Source: Terribacillus saccharophilus (GTDB taxonomy: Bacteria; Bacillota; Bacilli; Bacillales; Amphibacillaceae). From it: DNA of 64,000 nucleotides. The stretch is from contig FOCD01000003.1 in assembly GCA_900110015.1 (NCBI GenBank), forward strand, positions 1-64,000. Reading direction: 5' to 3'. Under the pieces are notes generated by a model, which had not been told where the DNA came from, ran no database searches, and worked only from the letters and a program-made list of their open reading frames with translations. Each line of letters starts with the position of its first letter. Positions within the stretch are counted from its first letter, which is position 1. Made by a program: the position numbers and the translations under genes. Shown here piece after piece: positions 54,111 to 62,534 of the stretch.

Positions 54111-54313
54111 CATTCTTCCGGATCTGAGTTGGAAGCTTGCTTTGTCCGATGTTTATGTCGATCATCTTGTAGGTCTCGTTCTATTTCATCCACAGGTACA
54201 TCATCTACCAGCATATCCTGTTTATTTTCAAGCTGTTTTTCCCTATTCTCACTTTCTGCCTTAGAGAAGCCATGTTTGTCTTTGTCGCCTTTAGCACCGT
54301 TTTTCTGTACCAT
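54110..54313 (-). CDS. Small hydrophilic protein (67 aa), function unknown
   Basis: A 67-residue, highly charged protein (KGDKDKHGFSKAESENREKQ is representative) with no hydrophobic core, likely disordered. AGGAGGG lies 7 nt before the ATG and a terminator follows, so it is a real gene. Composition resembles small stress or spore proteins of bacilli, but I do not recognise a family. Confidence 0.75.
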   Translation of the reverse strand: MVQKNGAKGDKDKHGFSKAESENREKQLENKQDMLVDDVPVDEIERDLQDDRHKHRTKQASNSDPEE

Positions 54314-54423
54314 TTGTTTCCCTCCTTCTACCTTTGTAAGCCCTTTCCCTTTCTTCTGTAGAGAAAAACCTCACAACCTGTTGGTAACCAAACGGTGCAA
54401 AGGGTATACTAAAAGCAGATAGC

Positions 54424-54449
54424 GTTTCTTCCGCCCGGCAACAGGGTAC
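54424..54449 (+). promoter_or_regulatory. Candidate sigma-B promoter before SDR gene
   Basis: GTTTCT (54424-54429), 14-nt spacer, GGGTAC (54444-54449). A second possible promoter lies slightly upstream (TTGGTA, 18 nt, TATACT ending at 54409). Two start sites of different type may act on this gene. Confidence 0.6.
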
Positions 54450-54485
54450 ATATTTATAAAGATTGTCAAAATGAGGTGAAGCACA

Positions 54486-55256
54486 ATGAAACCAACTGCT
54501 CTAATTACAGGAGCTTCCAGCGGTATTGGCTACCATATAGCGAAATGGTTCGCCAAAGCGGGCTATGATTTAATCATCGTAGCGCGTTCCAAGGATAAAC
54601 TCCTATCCCTGCAAACAGAACTGCAAGATTCGAATGTGACTGTCATTCCTCATGATTTGTCCGTACCTAACAGTGCATATGAACTGTATCAAAAGATTCG
54701 TGATGAAGGAAAAACCGTCGAAGTGCTTGTGAATAATGCTGGCTTCGGACTTAGTGGCAAATTTGAGGATACGAGCTTTGAAACCCAGCAAAAGCTGCTG
54801 CATCTGAATATGGTTTCATTGGCAAACCTGACTCGTCTGTTCATCGATGATATCATTCACTCCCCATTCAAGAATGTACCGAATGGAGTACTGAATATTT
54901 CCAGCATGGCCGCCTTCCTGCCTGGTCCATATATGGCTGCATATCACGCATCCAAAGCATTCGTCCAGCGGTATTCGGAAGCACTTTCAGAGGAATTGGC
55001 AGACAGCGGCGTAACAGTTACGGCACTTTGTCCAGGTCCTACGCAGACCGAGTTCTTTAAACGTGCCGGCAACGATAAAATTATGTCTTCGTTCCGTGAT
55101 GCACCCGAGGATGTGGCAAAACAAGGTTTTCTTGGATTCGTAAAAGGAAAACGAGTCGTCTTCCCATCAGCGAATATCCACGCAGCCGTCCTGCTCATGA
55201 AGCTAATTCCAAGCAGTCTGCTAGGTAAGATAACCAAGAACATGTATTCAAGATAA
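54486..55256 (+). CDS. SDR family oxidoreductase (DltE-like)
   Basis: A 256-residue short-chain dehydrogenase. Cofactor motif TGASSGIGYHIAK, NNAG motif in LVNNAGFG, and active-site YHASKAF near residue 155. The long C-terminal part resembles DltE-like SDRs. Substrate unknown. GAGGTGA precedes the ATG. Promoter signals suggest sigma-B control. Confidence 0.9.
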   Translation: MKPTALITGASSGIGYHIAKWFAKAGYDLIIVARSKDKLLSLQTELQDSNVTVIPHDLSVPNSAYELYQKIRDEGKTVEVLVNNAGFGLSGKFEDTSFETQQKLLHLNMVSLANLTRLFIDDIIHSPFKNVPNGVLNISSMAAFLPGPYMAAYHASKAFVQRYSEALSEELADSGVTVTALCPGPTQTEFFKRAGNDKIMSSFRDAPEDVAKQGFLGFVKGKRVVFPSANIHAAVLLMKLIPSSLLGKITKNMYSR

Positions 55257-55260
55257 GGAA

Positions 55261-55287
55261 AAGACACCCTGGAGGGTGTCTTTTTTC
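55261..55287. terminator. Terminator between SDR and the PadR operon
   Basis: Stem AGACACCCT-gg-AGGGTGTCT and U6 on the plus strand; the last gene of the PadR operon ends at 55286 from the other side. Confidence 0.92.
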
Positions 55288-55912
55288 AATTACTGATATG
55301 GCGGCGATAGCTATAGAAATAAGCTGCTAACGGCCACCACGCCGCGGCGAAGATAGGATAAATCGCCCAGATTACCGATGGCGAATAGGCTATATTCACA
55401 AATAGGAAGAACACACTGAGCGCTCCGAAACCTAAAACGGAAAAGAATAAGCTGGAACTTCGATGACCGATGATGGAGAGCGGCCACCAGCTCATTGCGA
55501 AAATAATAAAGCCATACCAAGGTGTTTCATGTCCGAAATACTGATGCAGGCCGAAATAATATACGCAGACAGCCAAGCTGATAATTAGAGCTACTCCCAT
55601 ATTCGCCAGATGTCTTCGAAGCATAACGGCAATTGCCCATAACGCCAAAGCTCCTAATGTGTACAAATACCATGGTGTCGCAGGTGAATCAGACATATTT
55701 TCGTTCACAAGTACTGCTCCAACAACAATTGCCGACAGCCACGTCACCACCGTCAATTGGTTTGGAAAAAGGATCTGCAGAGCAATGATGATACTAGCAC
55801 CTAAACTAAATGTATACCAAATCTCCTCCGGCGTGGTCATCAAGTTAATATAAACAGAGAAGCCACCCAGACTCAGCAGCATAAATGCAACGAACAATCT
55901 CCATGGCTTCAT
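55286..55912 (-). CDS. Multi-pass membrane protein of the PadR operon
   Basis: A 208-residue protein with about six or seven TM helices, no charged catalytic motif. The segments IYPIFAAAWWPLAAYF and FAMSWWPLSIIG are similar to each other and to the end of the preceding gene product (FAILWWPVSMAF), so the two proteins share a repeated 2TM_WWP-type element. Function unknown. Its start overlaps the upstream gene by 4 nt. Confidence 0.82.
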   Translation of the reverse strand: MKPWRLFVAFMLLSLGGFSVYINLMTTPEEIWYTFSLGASIIIALQILFPNQLTVVTWLSAIVVGAVLVNENMSDSPATPWYLYTLGALALWAIAVMLRRHLANMGVALIISLAVCVYYFGLHQYFGHETPWYGFIIFAMSWWPLSIIGHRSSSLFFSVLGFGALSVFFLFVNIAYSPSVIWAIYPIFAAAWWPLAAYFYSYRRHISN

Positions 55913-56358
55913 CGCTGCATCACCTTTCTTTTCCTAGCTTTCATCCAGACAAAGGCCATACTCACCGGCCACCAAAGAATAGCGAATGTTGGAAAGACGA
56001 ACCAAATCTCATCTGGTGTATAATACATATTTACAAAAACAAGCAGTCCGATAATCAACAAACTTCCGCAAATGGAGAAACCGAGATTTAACGTGCTCAT
56101 ATCTTCTTTTTGCTTTTTGTTTCTTACTGTTGATTTCTGCGGTGCATGTTCGAGCTGGAATTCTCTCTTGATTTCAGCCAAATTCCCGAAATCGACAATA
56201 GCCTTATTGACCGCATCTTCTTCTGATTTACCATCCAGCATAAAATCAGCTGCCTTTTCTTCCATCGAATCCTTTATTTCTTCCTTCAAGTTCACTATCT
56301 GCTCTGTTTCCGGCAAGTCCGCGAATTGCTCTTCCACATACATATTGATCTTCTGCAT
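55909..56358 (-). CDS. DUF1700/HAAS-like signalling-domain membrane protein
   Basis: A 149-residue protein. The N-terminal part is a HAAS/DUF1700-type helical domain (ADLPETEQIVNLKEEIKDSM and DAVNKAIVDFGNLAEI), usual in proteins next to PadR regulators; two TM helices follow (about 93-112 and 118-138). ATG 56358 overlaps the padR stop codon (TGATG), so translation is coupled. Confidence 0.85.
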   Translation of the reverse strand: MQKINMYVEEQFADLPETEQIVNLKEEIKDSMEEKAADFMLDGKSEEDAVNKAIVDFGNLAEIKREFQLEHAPQKSTVRNKKQKEDMSTLNLGFSICGSLLIIGLLVFVNMYYTPDEIWFVFPTFAILWWPVSMAFVWMKARKRKVMQR

Positions 56359-56681
56359 CAAACACCCTCCATAAATACATCGATTAATTGTTTCGCTTCT
56401 TTCCACTCTTTAGCCGCTTCATGAAAATACGCCTTCCCAAGCGTCGTAATCGTATAATATTTACGCTTGCCCCCATGCGATTTTTCTCCCTGATAAGACT
56501 CAATTAATTCTCGTCGCTCCAGTCGCTGGAAAACAGCATAAAGTGTCGCTTCTTTGATTAGAAACGCATCATTTGTCCAAGCTGCTATGTCTTTCGATAT
56601 CTGGTAACCATACTTATCTCCGTCCATCAGCAGACGAAGGATAATGGAATCCAAATGCCCTCGAATCGTATCACTCCGAAT
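56358..56681 (-). CDS. PadR family transcriptional regulator, probable AUU start
   Basis: A PadR winged-helix regulator of about 107 residues: DKYGYQISKDI, KEATLYAVFQRLERRELI (recognition helix and wing), and GGKRKYYTITTLGK are the hallmark blocks. The nearest start-like codon, TTG at 56654, cuts off RGHLDSIIL-type N-terminal residues common to PadR proteins. Extending in frame gives IRSDTIRGHLDSII, with AAGGGG 6 nt before an ATT at 56679-56681, so AUU is the likely initiation codon. It probably represses its own operon through the twin operators. Confidence 0.88.
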   Translation of the reverse strand: MRSDTIRGHLDSIILRLLMDGDKYGYQISKDIAAWTNDAFLIKEATLYAVFQRLERRELIESYQGEKSHGGKRKYYTITTLGKAYFHEAAKEWKEAKQLIDVFMEGV

Positions 56682-56701
56682 GTGGCACCCCTTCTTTCTA
56701 A

Positions 56702-56757
56702 ATTACTCTATCTGATAAAGTAATCATAAAACATATTACTCTGCGTGTCAAAGTAAT
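56702..56757 (-). promoter_or_regulatory. padR promoter with twin 23-bp operators
   Basis: Minus-strand TTGACA (56746-56751), 17-nt spacer, TATGAT (56723-56728). Two inverted repeats of form ATTACTnT-N7-AnAGTAAT occupy 56702-56724 and 56735-56757, their starts 33 bp apart. One covers the -35, the other abuts the -10. Confidence 0.85.
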
Positions 56758-56787
56758 TTCTGTATCTTTTTACCAAAAACAAAAAAA

Positions 56788-56802
56788 CAGGCTATTAACC
56801 TG
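56788..56802 (-). terminator. Weak terminator after the P-loop kinase gene
   Basis: Short minus-strand stem CAGG-N7-CCTG with a U7 tail. Confidence 0.5.
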
Positions 56803-57376
56803 CTTCAGACTTCCTTTCTATAAAGGCCAAATATTCGATCACATCTGATATACTTTCTGCAATAATCGTTTTATGACCATAAACAGAAAAATTATCAAAT
56901 ATATAGGGCTTAGCCGTACGCTCAAAATAACGATTCCACTTGAACATGTTCAGAAAAATACGAAATGACGGTCTGTAATTAGCAGTCTCCATTTTTAGTT
57001 TTTGGCGCAGAAACCGTTTGATGATCCGGATATTTCTTATACCATATGCCGGTTCTAGCAAGATAATCAATTCAGCATTCAGAAGACTGTCTTCTATCCA
57101 GTCATTTGTATGAGCCCCCTCGATAATCCAGCCATCAGAATCAATGATATCTTTTAAGATTTCTCTTTTTTCCTTGTCAGAACGGCGGCTGTCACCCTCT
57201 ACAGAACGTTCCCAAACAACGTTATCCAGTTCGTAATGAGCAGCACTCAAAATCACTGACAATTCCTTGGCCAGAGTCGTCTTTCCGCTGCCGACAGAAC
57301 CAATGATATGTATTTTCCGGGGTGATTTAGATTCATTTTTACCCCGTATAATTTCATAGTCATAGTGTATTTTCAC
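56795..57376 (-). CDS. P-loop nucleoside kinase-like protein (FlaR/topology modulation type)
   Basis: A 193-residue P-loop protein. Walker A GSVGSGKTTLAKELS (about residues 24-38), and a Walker B-like WIIEGAHTNDWIEDSL; the family is annotated as DNA topology modulation protein or AAA shikimate-kinase-like. Substrate unknown. GTG 57376 has GGGGGTG 5 nt upstream and is preferred to ATG 57403. Confidence 0.83.
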   Translation of the reverse strand: MKIHYDYEIIRGKNESKSPRKIHIIGSVGSGKTTLAKELSVILSAAHYELDNVVWERSVEGDSRRSDKEKREILKDIIDSDGWIIEGAHTNDWIEDSLLNAELIILLEPAYGIRNIRIIKRFLRQKLKMETANYRPSFRIFLNMFKWNRYFERTAKPYIFDNFSVYGHKTIIAESISDVIEYLAFIERKSEAG

Positions 57377-57420
57377 GCAAACACCCCCACCACAAATATA
57401 CATTATTTTCTAAATACAAA

Positions 57421-57450
57421 AAAGAAGCAGAGGAGACCCTCTGCTTCTTT
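57421..57450 (-). terminator. Terminator of the riboflavin operon
   Basis: Perfect 12-bp stem AAAGAAGCAGAG with CTCTGCTTCTTT followed by a U run on the minus strand. Confidence 0.92.
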
Positions 57451-57452
57451 GC

Positions 57453-57917
57453 TTATATTTGTTTTAGTAAGTTAACCATTTCAATTGCAGAGACAGCTGC
57501 TTCTGCACCTTTATTGCCGGCTTTCGTACCTGCACGCTCAATTGCTTGTTCGATTGTATTTGTTGTCAGCACACCAAAGATAATCGGGATTCCTGCTTTG
57601 CTGGCAGCACTTGCTACTCCTTTTGCCACTTCATTGCTAACATAATCGAAGTGTGGTGTAGAGCCTTTAATAACAGTGCCTAATGTGATGACAGCATCGT
57701 ATTTTCTGCTCTCGGCAAGTTTGTCAGCTACAAGAGGTATTTCAAATGCCCCCGGCACCCATGCTACATCCACTTTTGCTTCATCCACGCCGTGACGTTT
57801 TAACGTATCAATTGCACCGCTCAATAGCTTGCTTGTGATAAACTCATTAAATCTTCCTACAACAATCCCAATCTTCAAATCAGATCCTACTACATTTCCT
57901 TCTAATACGTTAACCAT
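57453..57917 (-). CDS. ribH: 6,7-dimethyl-8-ribityllumazine synthase
   Basis: A 154-residue lumazine synthase: [33 protein letters not shown] and [19 protein letters not shown] are the family blocks, with the active-site histidine in the last. It condenses 3,4-dihydroxy-2-butanone 4-phosphate with the pyrimidine intermediate. Last gene of the rib operon. Confidence 0.97.
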   Translation of the reverse strand: MVNVLEGNVVGSDLKIGIVVGRFNEFITSKLLSGAIDTLKRHGVDEAKVDVAWVPGAFEIPLVADKLAESRKYDAVITLGTVIKGSTPHFDYVSNEVAKGVASAASKAGIPIIFGVLTTNTIEQAIERAGTKAGNKGAEAAVSAIEMVNLLKQI

Positions 57918-58014
57918 ATGATTACTCCTTTGTATAAGGGACTTTATTTGTCCGCTTCTTTTTGTATTTAAATAATGTTTTTATGCTTGCTGTTCTTCCG
58001 TATTTCTTTACTGT

Positions 58015-58635
58015 TTATTTCTCCACTTTTGTTTCATGCAGCTGCCGATACGTAATCAAATCAGCAATCGTGATGATTGGCAGTTCATGCTTTTCGGCTA
58101 GTTTTTCAAGTTCTGGCATACGCGCCATTGTGCCGTCTTCATTCATGATTTCGCATATATAGCCAGCTTCTGCTGTTCCAGCCAATTTAGCTAAATCGAC
58201 AGCAGCTTCCGTATGTCCAGGTCGCTCCAGCACACCATTTTGCTGGGCAATTAGCGGGAATATATGCCCAGGACGCTGGAAGTCAGATGCTATGCTCGCG
58301 GTATCTGTCAGTTTCGCAATTGTATGGGATCGCTCGAATGCACTAATGCCAGTGGTAGAATCAATATGATCAATGCTGACAGTAAAAGCTGTCCCATGTG
58401 GATCTGTATTATTAGCTACCATCGGGGGCAAATCCAATCTTTCGGCAATTTCCCGGGAAATAGGCGCACAGATCAGACCTTTTCCGACAGAAGCCATGAA
58501 ATTCACTGTCTCAGGGCTTGCATAAGCCGCTAGTGCCAGCAAATCTCCTTCGTTCTCTCTTGCTTCATCGTCTGTGACAATGATTGGCTTGCCACTTTTC
58601 AAGTATTCTATGGCATTGTCTATTGTCGTCTTCAT
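58015..58635 (-). CDS. ribB: 3,4-dihydroxy-2-butanone-4-phosphate synthase, stand-alone
   Basis: A 206-residue DHBP synthase. [18 protein letters not shown] holds the metal-binding acidic residues, and [16 protein letters not shown] the ribulose-phosphate site. In most bacilli this domain is fused to GTP cyclohydrolase II (ribBA, about 400 aa); here the second half is absent, and the 97 nt before ribH contain no trace of it. AGGAGGG-type site before ATG. Confidence 0.95.
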   Translation of the reverse strand: MKTTIDNAIEYLKSGKPIIVTDDEARENEGDLLALAAYASPETVNFMASVGKGLICAPISREIAERLDLPPMVANNTDPHGTAFTVSIDHIDSTTGISAFERSHTIAKLTDTASIASDFQRPGHIFPLIAQQNGVLERPGHTEAAVDLAKLAGTAEAGYICEIMNEDGTMARMPELEKLAEKHELPIITIADLITYRQLHETKVEK

Positions 58636-58646
58636 TCATTTCCCTC

Positions 58647-59294
58647 CTAATCCAGGAATCCGTTCTCTGCTAATGTCTCTGCTGTAATGCCAGAAGTCTG
58701 TGGGCTTTCTCGGTGCTCCAATAGTCGTTCCATGTATTTGGCAAGCTGGTCGAATTCTATATTCACCAAATCCCCAGCTCTCTTTTCGCCTAAGATTGTC
58801 GCTTTCCTCGTTTCCGGAATAAGCGAAATAGTAAACGTATCTTCCCTGACTTCGAACACCGTTAATGACACACCATCAACTGAAATTGAGCCTTTGGACA
58901 TCAAGTACTGCAGTCCTTTTGTTACAGCAATGTCAATGTAACGAGCATTTGACTCATCTCGGATGGATAAGATGGATGCTGTCGTATCTACATGACCACT
59001 CACAAAATGACCACCAAGTCTGCCATTGGGCTGAAGTGCGGGCTCCAGATTCACTGCTTCGAAACTTTGCAAATTGGACAAGGAACTGTAGTGAAACGTT
59101 TCCGGCATAACATCTACCTGAAAAGAATGCGGAGTAAAGCTGGTAACGGTAAGACAGACGCCGTTAACAGAGATACTGTCTCCAATATGCATACCTTTCG
59201 TCAGTTTTTCACTGGCAATTGTGAGCTGCATCGCCTTATCCTGTCTTTTCACGTCAATCATGCTGCCTACTTCCTGAACGATTCCAGTAAACAC
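58647..59294 (-). CDS. ribE: Riboflavin synthase alpha chain
   Basis: A 215-residue riboflavin synthase with two homologous lumazine-binding domains (about 1-97 and 98-200), each with the pattern SVNGVCLTV / SVDGVSLTV. It dismutates two dimethylribityllumazines to riboflavin and the pyrimidine. The ATG/GTG start at 59294 has AAGGAGGAG upstream. It is the first gene after the FMN riboswitch leader; ribD, usually first, is absent. Confidence 0.96.
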   Translation of the reverse strand: MFTGIVQEVGSMIDVKRQDKAMQLTIASEKLTKGMHIGDSISVNGVCLTVTSFTPHSFQVDVMPETFHYSSLSNLQSFEAVNLEPALQPNGRLGGHFVSGHVDTTASILSIRDESNARYIDIAVTKGLQYLMSKGSISVDGVSLTVFEVREDTFTISLIPETRKATILGEKRAGDLVNIEFDQLAKYMERLLEHRESPQTSGITAETLAENGFLD

Positions 59295-59518
59295 TTTTCT
59301 CCTCCTTTACTTCTGCGAGCTTCTCAACACAAGAAGCTCTCTTACGCTTGCTGTCATGCATTACGAATGGGAATATCACCGTCTCGGGGCTGTGTGACGG
59401 TCAATCGGGGATGTATCTTTCAAGAATCTCTTTATCAAAATTCTTAAAAATGAATGACTCGAATAAGGTGCAAGCTGACTGCTGCCAATTTGCTCCTTCC
59501 TAGCACTAACTTTCATAT
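59295..59518 (-). other. Structured 224-nt leader between the FMN riboswitch and ribE
   Basis: This interval has no supported gene. On the minus strand it holds hairpins ACCGTC-N13-GACGGT and GAGCTTCT-tgtgttg-AGAAGCTC, and a short ORF of 14 codons starting TTG with GGAAGGAG upstream, near 59493. It stands in the place where ribD is normally found. Confidence 0.5.
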
Positions 59519-59760
59519 AAAAAGCCCCAGAATATTGGATTCTGGGGCTTTGGCTTTAAAAGTATAGCGAAACAAGCTATCGTCCATCGACGAAAAGCTT
59601 TAGTTGGCGTGTGGATAGCACACCGTTTCCTCTTTCCCATCCAGACTATACTGTCGGCTTTGGAATCTCACCAAATCCACCGTTATAAAAACGGGTCACG
59701 GACTGAAGACAGCTAAGCTGTCTATCACCGCCGGTCGGGAATTTCACCCTGCCCCAAGAG
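59519..59760 (-). promoter_or_regulatory. FMN riboswitch (RFN element) with terminator
   Basis: Minus-strand sequence GGGGCAGGGTGAAATTCCCG... CCGGCGGTGA ... AGTCCGTGACCCG ... GGATTTGGTGAGATTCC and AGTCTGGATGGGAAAGAGG matches the conserved RFN aptamer core segments in order. It is followed by a terminator, AAAGCCCCAGAAT with ATTCTGGGGCTTT plus U5 (59521-59551). FMN binding would favour termination and reduce rib expression. Confidence 0.95.
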
Positions 59761-59836
59761 AAAACCTATTCGATTGCTTTTACCTTAACATATTTTTTAT
59801 CTTGTTGTACAGCAGGAAAAAAGTCCGAAAATTAGA

Positions 59837-59865
59837 TTGACAATATGTGGAACTGATTATAAACT
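59837..59865 (+). promoter_or_regulatory. Promoter of the ArsR-type regulator gene
   Basis: TTGACA (59837-59842), 17-nt spacer, TAAACT (59860-59865); an alternative -10 TATAAA (59858-59863) would give 15 nt. Confidence 0.65.
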
Positions 59866-59921
59866 TAAGCCGTAAAATAAATCTGACCGTTCAAGAAATG
59901 TTTACCGAGGAGGAAAACCAA

Positions 59922-60542
59922 ATGAAACAAGCAATGGCATTGACAACCTTTGAGCAGCTGAAAGCAATCAGTGACCCGCTGCGCGCCGAGATGATCATGA
60001 AGCTAGTCGAAACGTCTTATACTGGTCAGCAGCTTGCTGTCTTGCTGGAAACAAGCAGACCGAAGATTCATTATCACTTGAAAGAGCTGGAGAAAAACAG
60101 CTTGATTGAAGTAATCCGAACTGAGGAGAAAAATGGCATCTTACAGAAATTTTATAGAGCTGCGGCAAGAGGCTTTTTCCCATCTGAGAACTTGCTTCCT
60201 TACGCAGAAGAATTGAGCGAATCGACGAGGCAGCTGTTTGTACAAATGTCCCATAAAACGAGATCAGCCATCCTTACAGCACCAGAGTCATCTTTTGCCA
60301 AAGCAGCCGGCTCTACCGATCCAAAAGATTGGGATGCCGTTGGCAGCATTTGGGAAATTAGCGCTACTGAAGCAGATTTCAAGGAATTCATCCAAGGCTT
60401 CTTCGGTTTGATGCAAAAGCTGCGTGATAAAAGTGAGGCAGCTGAAGATGATCCCAATGGTAAGCTGTATCATTTCTCCGCCTACGGTTTTGAAATCGAC
60501 ACACCTTCGTTTGATCAAGTGGAAATGGAAGAGGAGGATTGA
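59922..60542 (+). CDS. ArsR/HTH_20-type transcriptional regulator
   Basis: A 206-residue winged-helix regulator. N-terminal wHTH (about 6-80): TTFEQLKAISDPLRAEMI, then SRPKIHYHLKELEKNSLI as recognition helix. A C-terminal ligand-binding or dimerisation region is acidic. It overlaps the MFS gene and likely controls it. ATG 59922 has GAGGAGG 8 nt upstream; the longer frame from 59847 is not supported. Confidence 0.88.
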   Translation: MKQAMALTTFEQLKAISDPLRAEMIMKLVETSYTGQQLAVLLETSRPKIHYHLKELEKNSLIEVIRTEEKNGILQKFYRAAARGFFPSENLLPYAEELSESTRQLFVQMSHKTRSAILTAPESSFAKAAGSTDPKDWDAVGSIWEISATEADFKEFIQGFFGLMQKLRDKSEAAEDDPNGKLYHFSAYGFEIDTPSFDQVEMEEED

Positions 60543-60544
60543 AG

Positions 60545-61813
60545 ATGTTTGCTATACTAAAACAGCGTAATTATGGCTTGCTTTTTTCAGGGCGAATTGT
60601 AACGAATATCGGCGACAGCATCTACTTTATTGCCGCTATGTGGCTCGTTTACGACCTGAGCGGCAGTGCGTTTTATTCTGGTTTGGCCGGTTTCCTGACA
60701 CAAATTCCAAATGTATTGCAATTCTTGATCGGTCCGCTCGTTGATCGCTGGCCGATTCGCGCAACGTTATTGTGGACGCAGGCACTACAAGCCTTGCTTA
60801 TCCTAATAATTCCCCTAGCGGCTTGGCTGGACTTTCTTTCTGTCACGCTGGTGCTTGTTATCATGCCTATTTTGACTAGTATTGACGCTTTTGCCTATCC
60901 AACTGAAACCAAAGCATTGCCGCTCGTACTAAAAAAAGAAGAACTGCCTGCCGGAAATGCCCTTTTCTCCTTTGCTTATCAAGGGGTCGACCTGATATTC
61001 AATGCCATCGCTGGAGTCATGATCGCATTCTTTGGCGTAACCCTTTTATTCATTATTGACTCCCTTACCTTCTGTCTCGCTTTCCTTTTGTTCAGCTTCC
61101 TTAGAATTCCACATCAAAAAGCACAGACCAAAACTTCTGGCACTGCGCGCACAGCCTTAAACTCCTACTTCACTGAATTGAAAGAAGGACTTAAAATTCT
61201 ATTCACAACTATACTGTCTGCTGCACTCATGGGGGCAGTATTATGTAATCTGGCAATCGGCGCAGCCATGGCTGTTATGCCTGCTTTTGCAGACGAGCGT
61301 CAAGGACCAGCTGTATATGGTTTGTATTTGGCAGCCATGTCTTGCGGTGCATTAGTAGGTGCACTATTAGCAGCTTCCTTCAGCAAACTTCCAATAGGTA
61401 AGGCTACGATACTCACAATGTTTTTAGCCTCTGCTATTTGGGCAGCTGCTGTATTCGCTCCATGGACTTGGCTAAGTGTAGTCTTATTCGGGCTAGCTTG
61501 GGTTCCTGTTGGTTGTATCAATGTTACTTTCGCAACGATGTTACAGACTTTGCTTCCTGTTTCCTTGATCGGCAGGGTGACCAGCGCGAGTGCAAGCTTC
61601 AGCACAATTGCAATGCCACTCGGATCATTAGCTGGTGGTTATGCAGCCACACTTATACCTGTAGCATGGGTGTTTTGCGCTGCTGGAATCGGCCTTGCCT
61701 TGCTTTCTGTAACGTGGCTTTTGTATCCGAAGCTGCGTAAATTAGGGCCTCTTGCCTCCCTTTCAACCGAGATGATCGGACTCAAGGATTATTCCCAGCA
61801 AGAAACAAGCTGA
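60545..61813 (+). CDS. MFS transporter (enterobactin-exporter/macrolide-efflux type)
   Basis: A 422-residue major facilitator with 12 predicted TM helices. LFSGRIVTNIGDSIYFIAAMW in TM1 and the loop GPLVDRWPIRATLLWTQ (motif A variant) fit the EntS/MefA class of drug or siderophore exporters. Substrate unknown. The start at 60545 has GAGGAGG 8 nt upstream, and the gene follows the ArsR-type regulator directly. Confidence 0.9.
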   Translation: MFAILKQRNYGLLFSGRIVTNIGDSIYFIAAMWLVYDLSGSAFYSGLAGFLTQIPNVLQFLIGPLVDRWPIRATLLWTQALQALLILIIPLAAWLDFLSVTLVLVIMPILTSIDAFAYPTETKALPLVLKKEELPAGNALFSFAYQGVDLIFNAIAGVMIAFFGVTLLFIIDSLTFCLAFLLFSFLRIPHQKAQTKTSGTARTALNSYFTELKEGLKILFTTILSAALMGAVLCNLAIGAAMAVMPAFADERQGPAVYGLYLAAMSCGALVGALLAASFSKLPIGKATILTMFLASAIWAAAVFAPWTWLSVVLFGLAWVPVGCINVTFATMLQTLLPVSLIGRVTSASASFSTIAMPLGSLAGGYAATLIPVAWVFCAAGIGLALLSVTWLLYPKLRKLGPLASLSTEMIGLKDYSQQETS

Positions 61814-62386
61814 TCACAGCTTGCCCCTTTTCAATAATGGACGAAGAGCAATCCGGTAGAATGCATACCCCAGCATAGCTCCTAAGACGTTCAGGATAAT
61901 GTCATCAATATCGACAGAGCGGTAATTGTATCCAACAAAATAATTAAGCAGCCCTTGCGTTGACTCAATTGCAGTACTGAATACAAGTCCGCAGAGAACC
62001 ACAATAAAAAACGATCTGGTTCGGCGAACTAACAAAGGCAAATAAAAGCCTAACGGCACAAATAAAAGGATGTTACCACCTAGATTTTTAAGGGCAAGTC
62101 CGTATCCGAAGCCATCGATTTGTGTTGTGTGCCAAATTTGCATAATGGAAGTGAGCGGCGATGTATTCCAGCGATAACTTGTTTCCAACTGCTGATTTTC
62201 TTCGATAAGATTCTGATCCACAGGTAATGGGAAAAAGGTTAGACAGATGACTGCGATCACATAGATAGCGAAGGATGCCATCAATAAATGTTGTTTCTTA
62301 GTAATTCCGACCGTCTGGTGAAACGGAATAATTGACAATAAATAGACAAACGCCAAGAATATAGCTGGCGCTACGTAAGTTAACAT
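61814..62386 (-). CDS. VanZ-like family membrane protein
   Basis: A 190-residue protein with about five TM helices; LGGNILLFVPLGFYLPLL and the C-terminal STAIESTQGLLNYFVGYNYRSVDIDDIILN form the VanZ_like signature. VanZ confers low teicoplanin resistance in enterococci; most family members are of unknown function. It is convergent with the MFS gene with no gap. Confidence 0.9.
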   Translation of the reverse strand: MLTYVAPAIFLAFVYLLSIIPFHQTVGITKKQHLLMASFAIYVIAVICLTFFPLPVDQNLIEENQQLETSYRWNTSPLTSIMQIWHTTQIDGFGYGLALKNLGGNILLFVPLGFYLPLLVRRTRSFFIVVLCGLVFSTAIESTQGLLNYFVGYNYRSVDIDDIILNVLGAMLGYAFYRIALRPLLKRGKL

Positions 62387-62490
62387 AGTAATTATTCTCT
62401 CCTGTATCCTAGAAGTCCCTCACGTATAGTAAGTGGACATATACTCTTTAGTCTACATGATTTTCCAAGTCTTGTGAACGCATAGATAAA

Positions 62491-62526
62491 GAAAAGAAAC
62501 CACCTTTTTATAGGCGGTTTCTTTTC
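62491..62526 (-). terminator. Terminator after argF
   Basis: Stem GAAAAGAAACCGCC with GGTGGTTTCTTTTC on the minus strand, then UUUAUC. Confidence 0.88.
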
Positions 62527-62534
62527 TTTATTAT

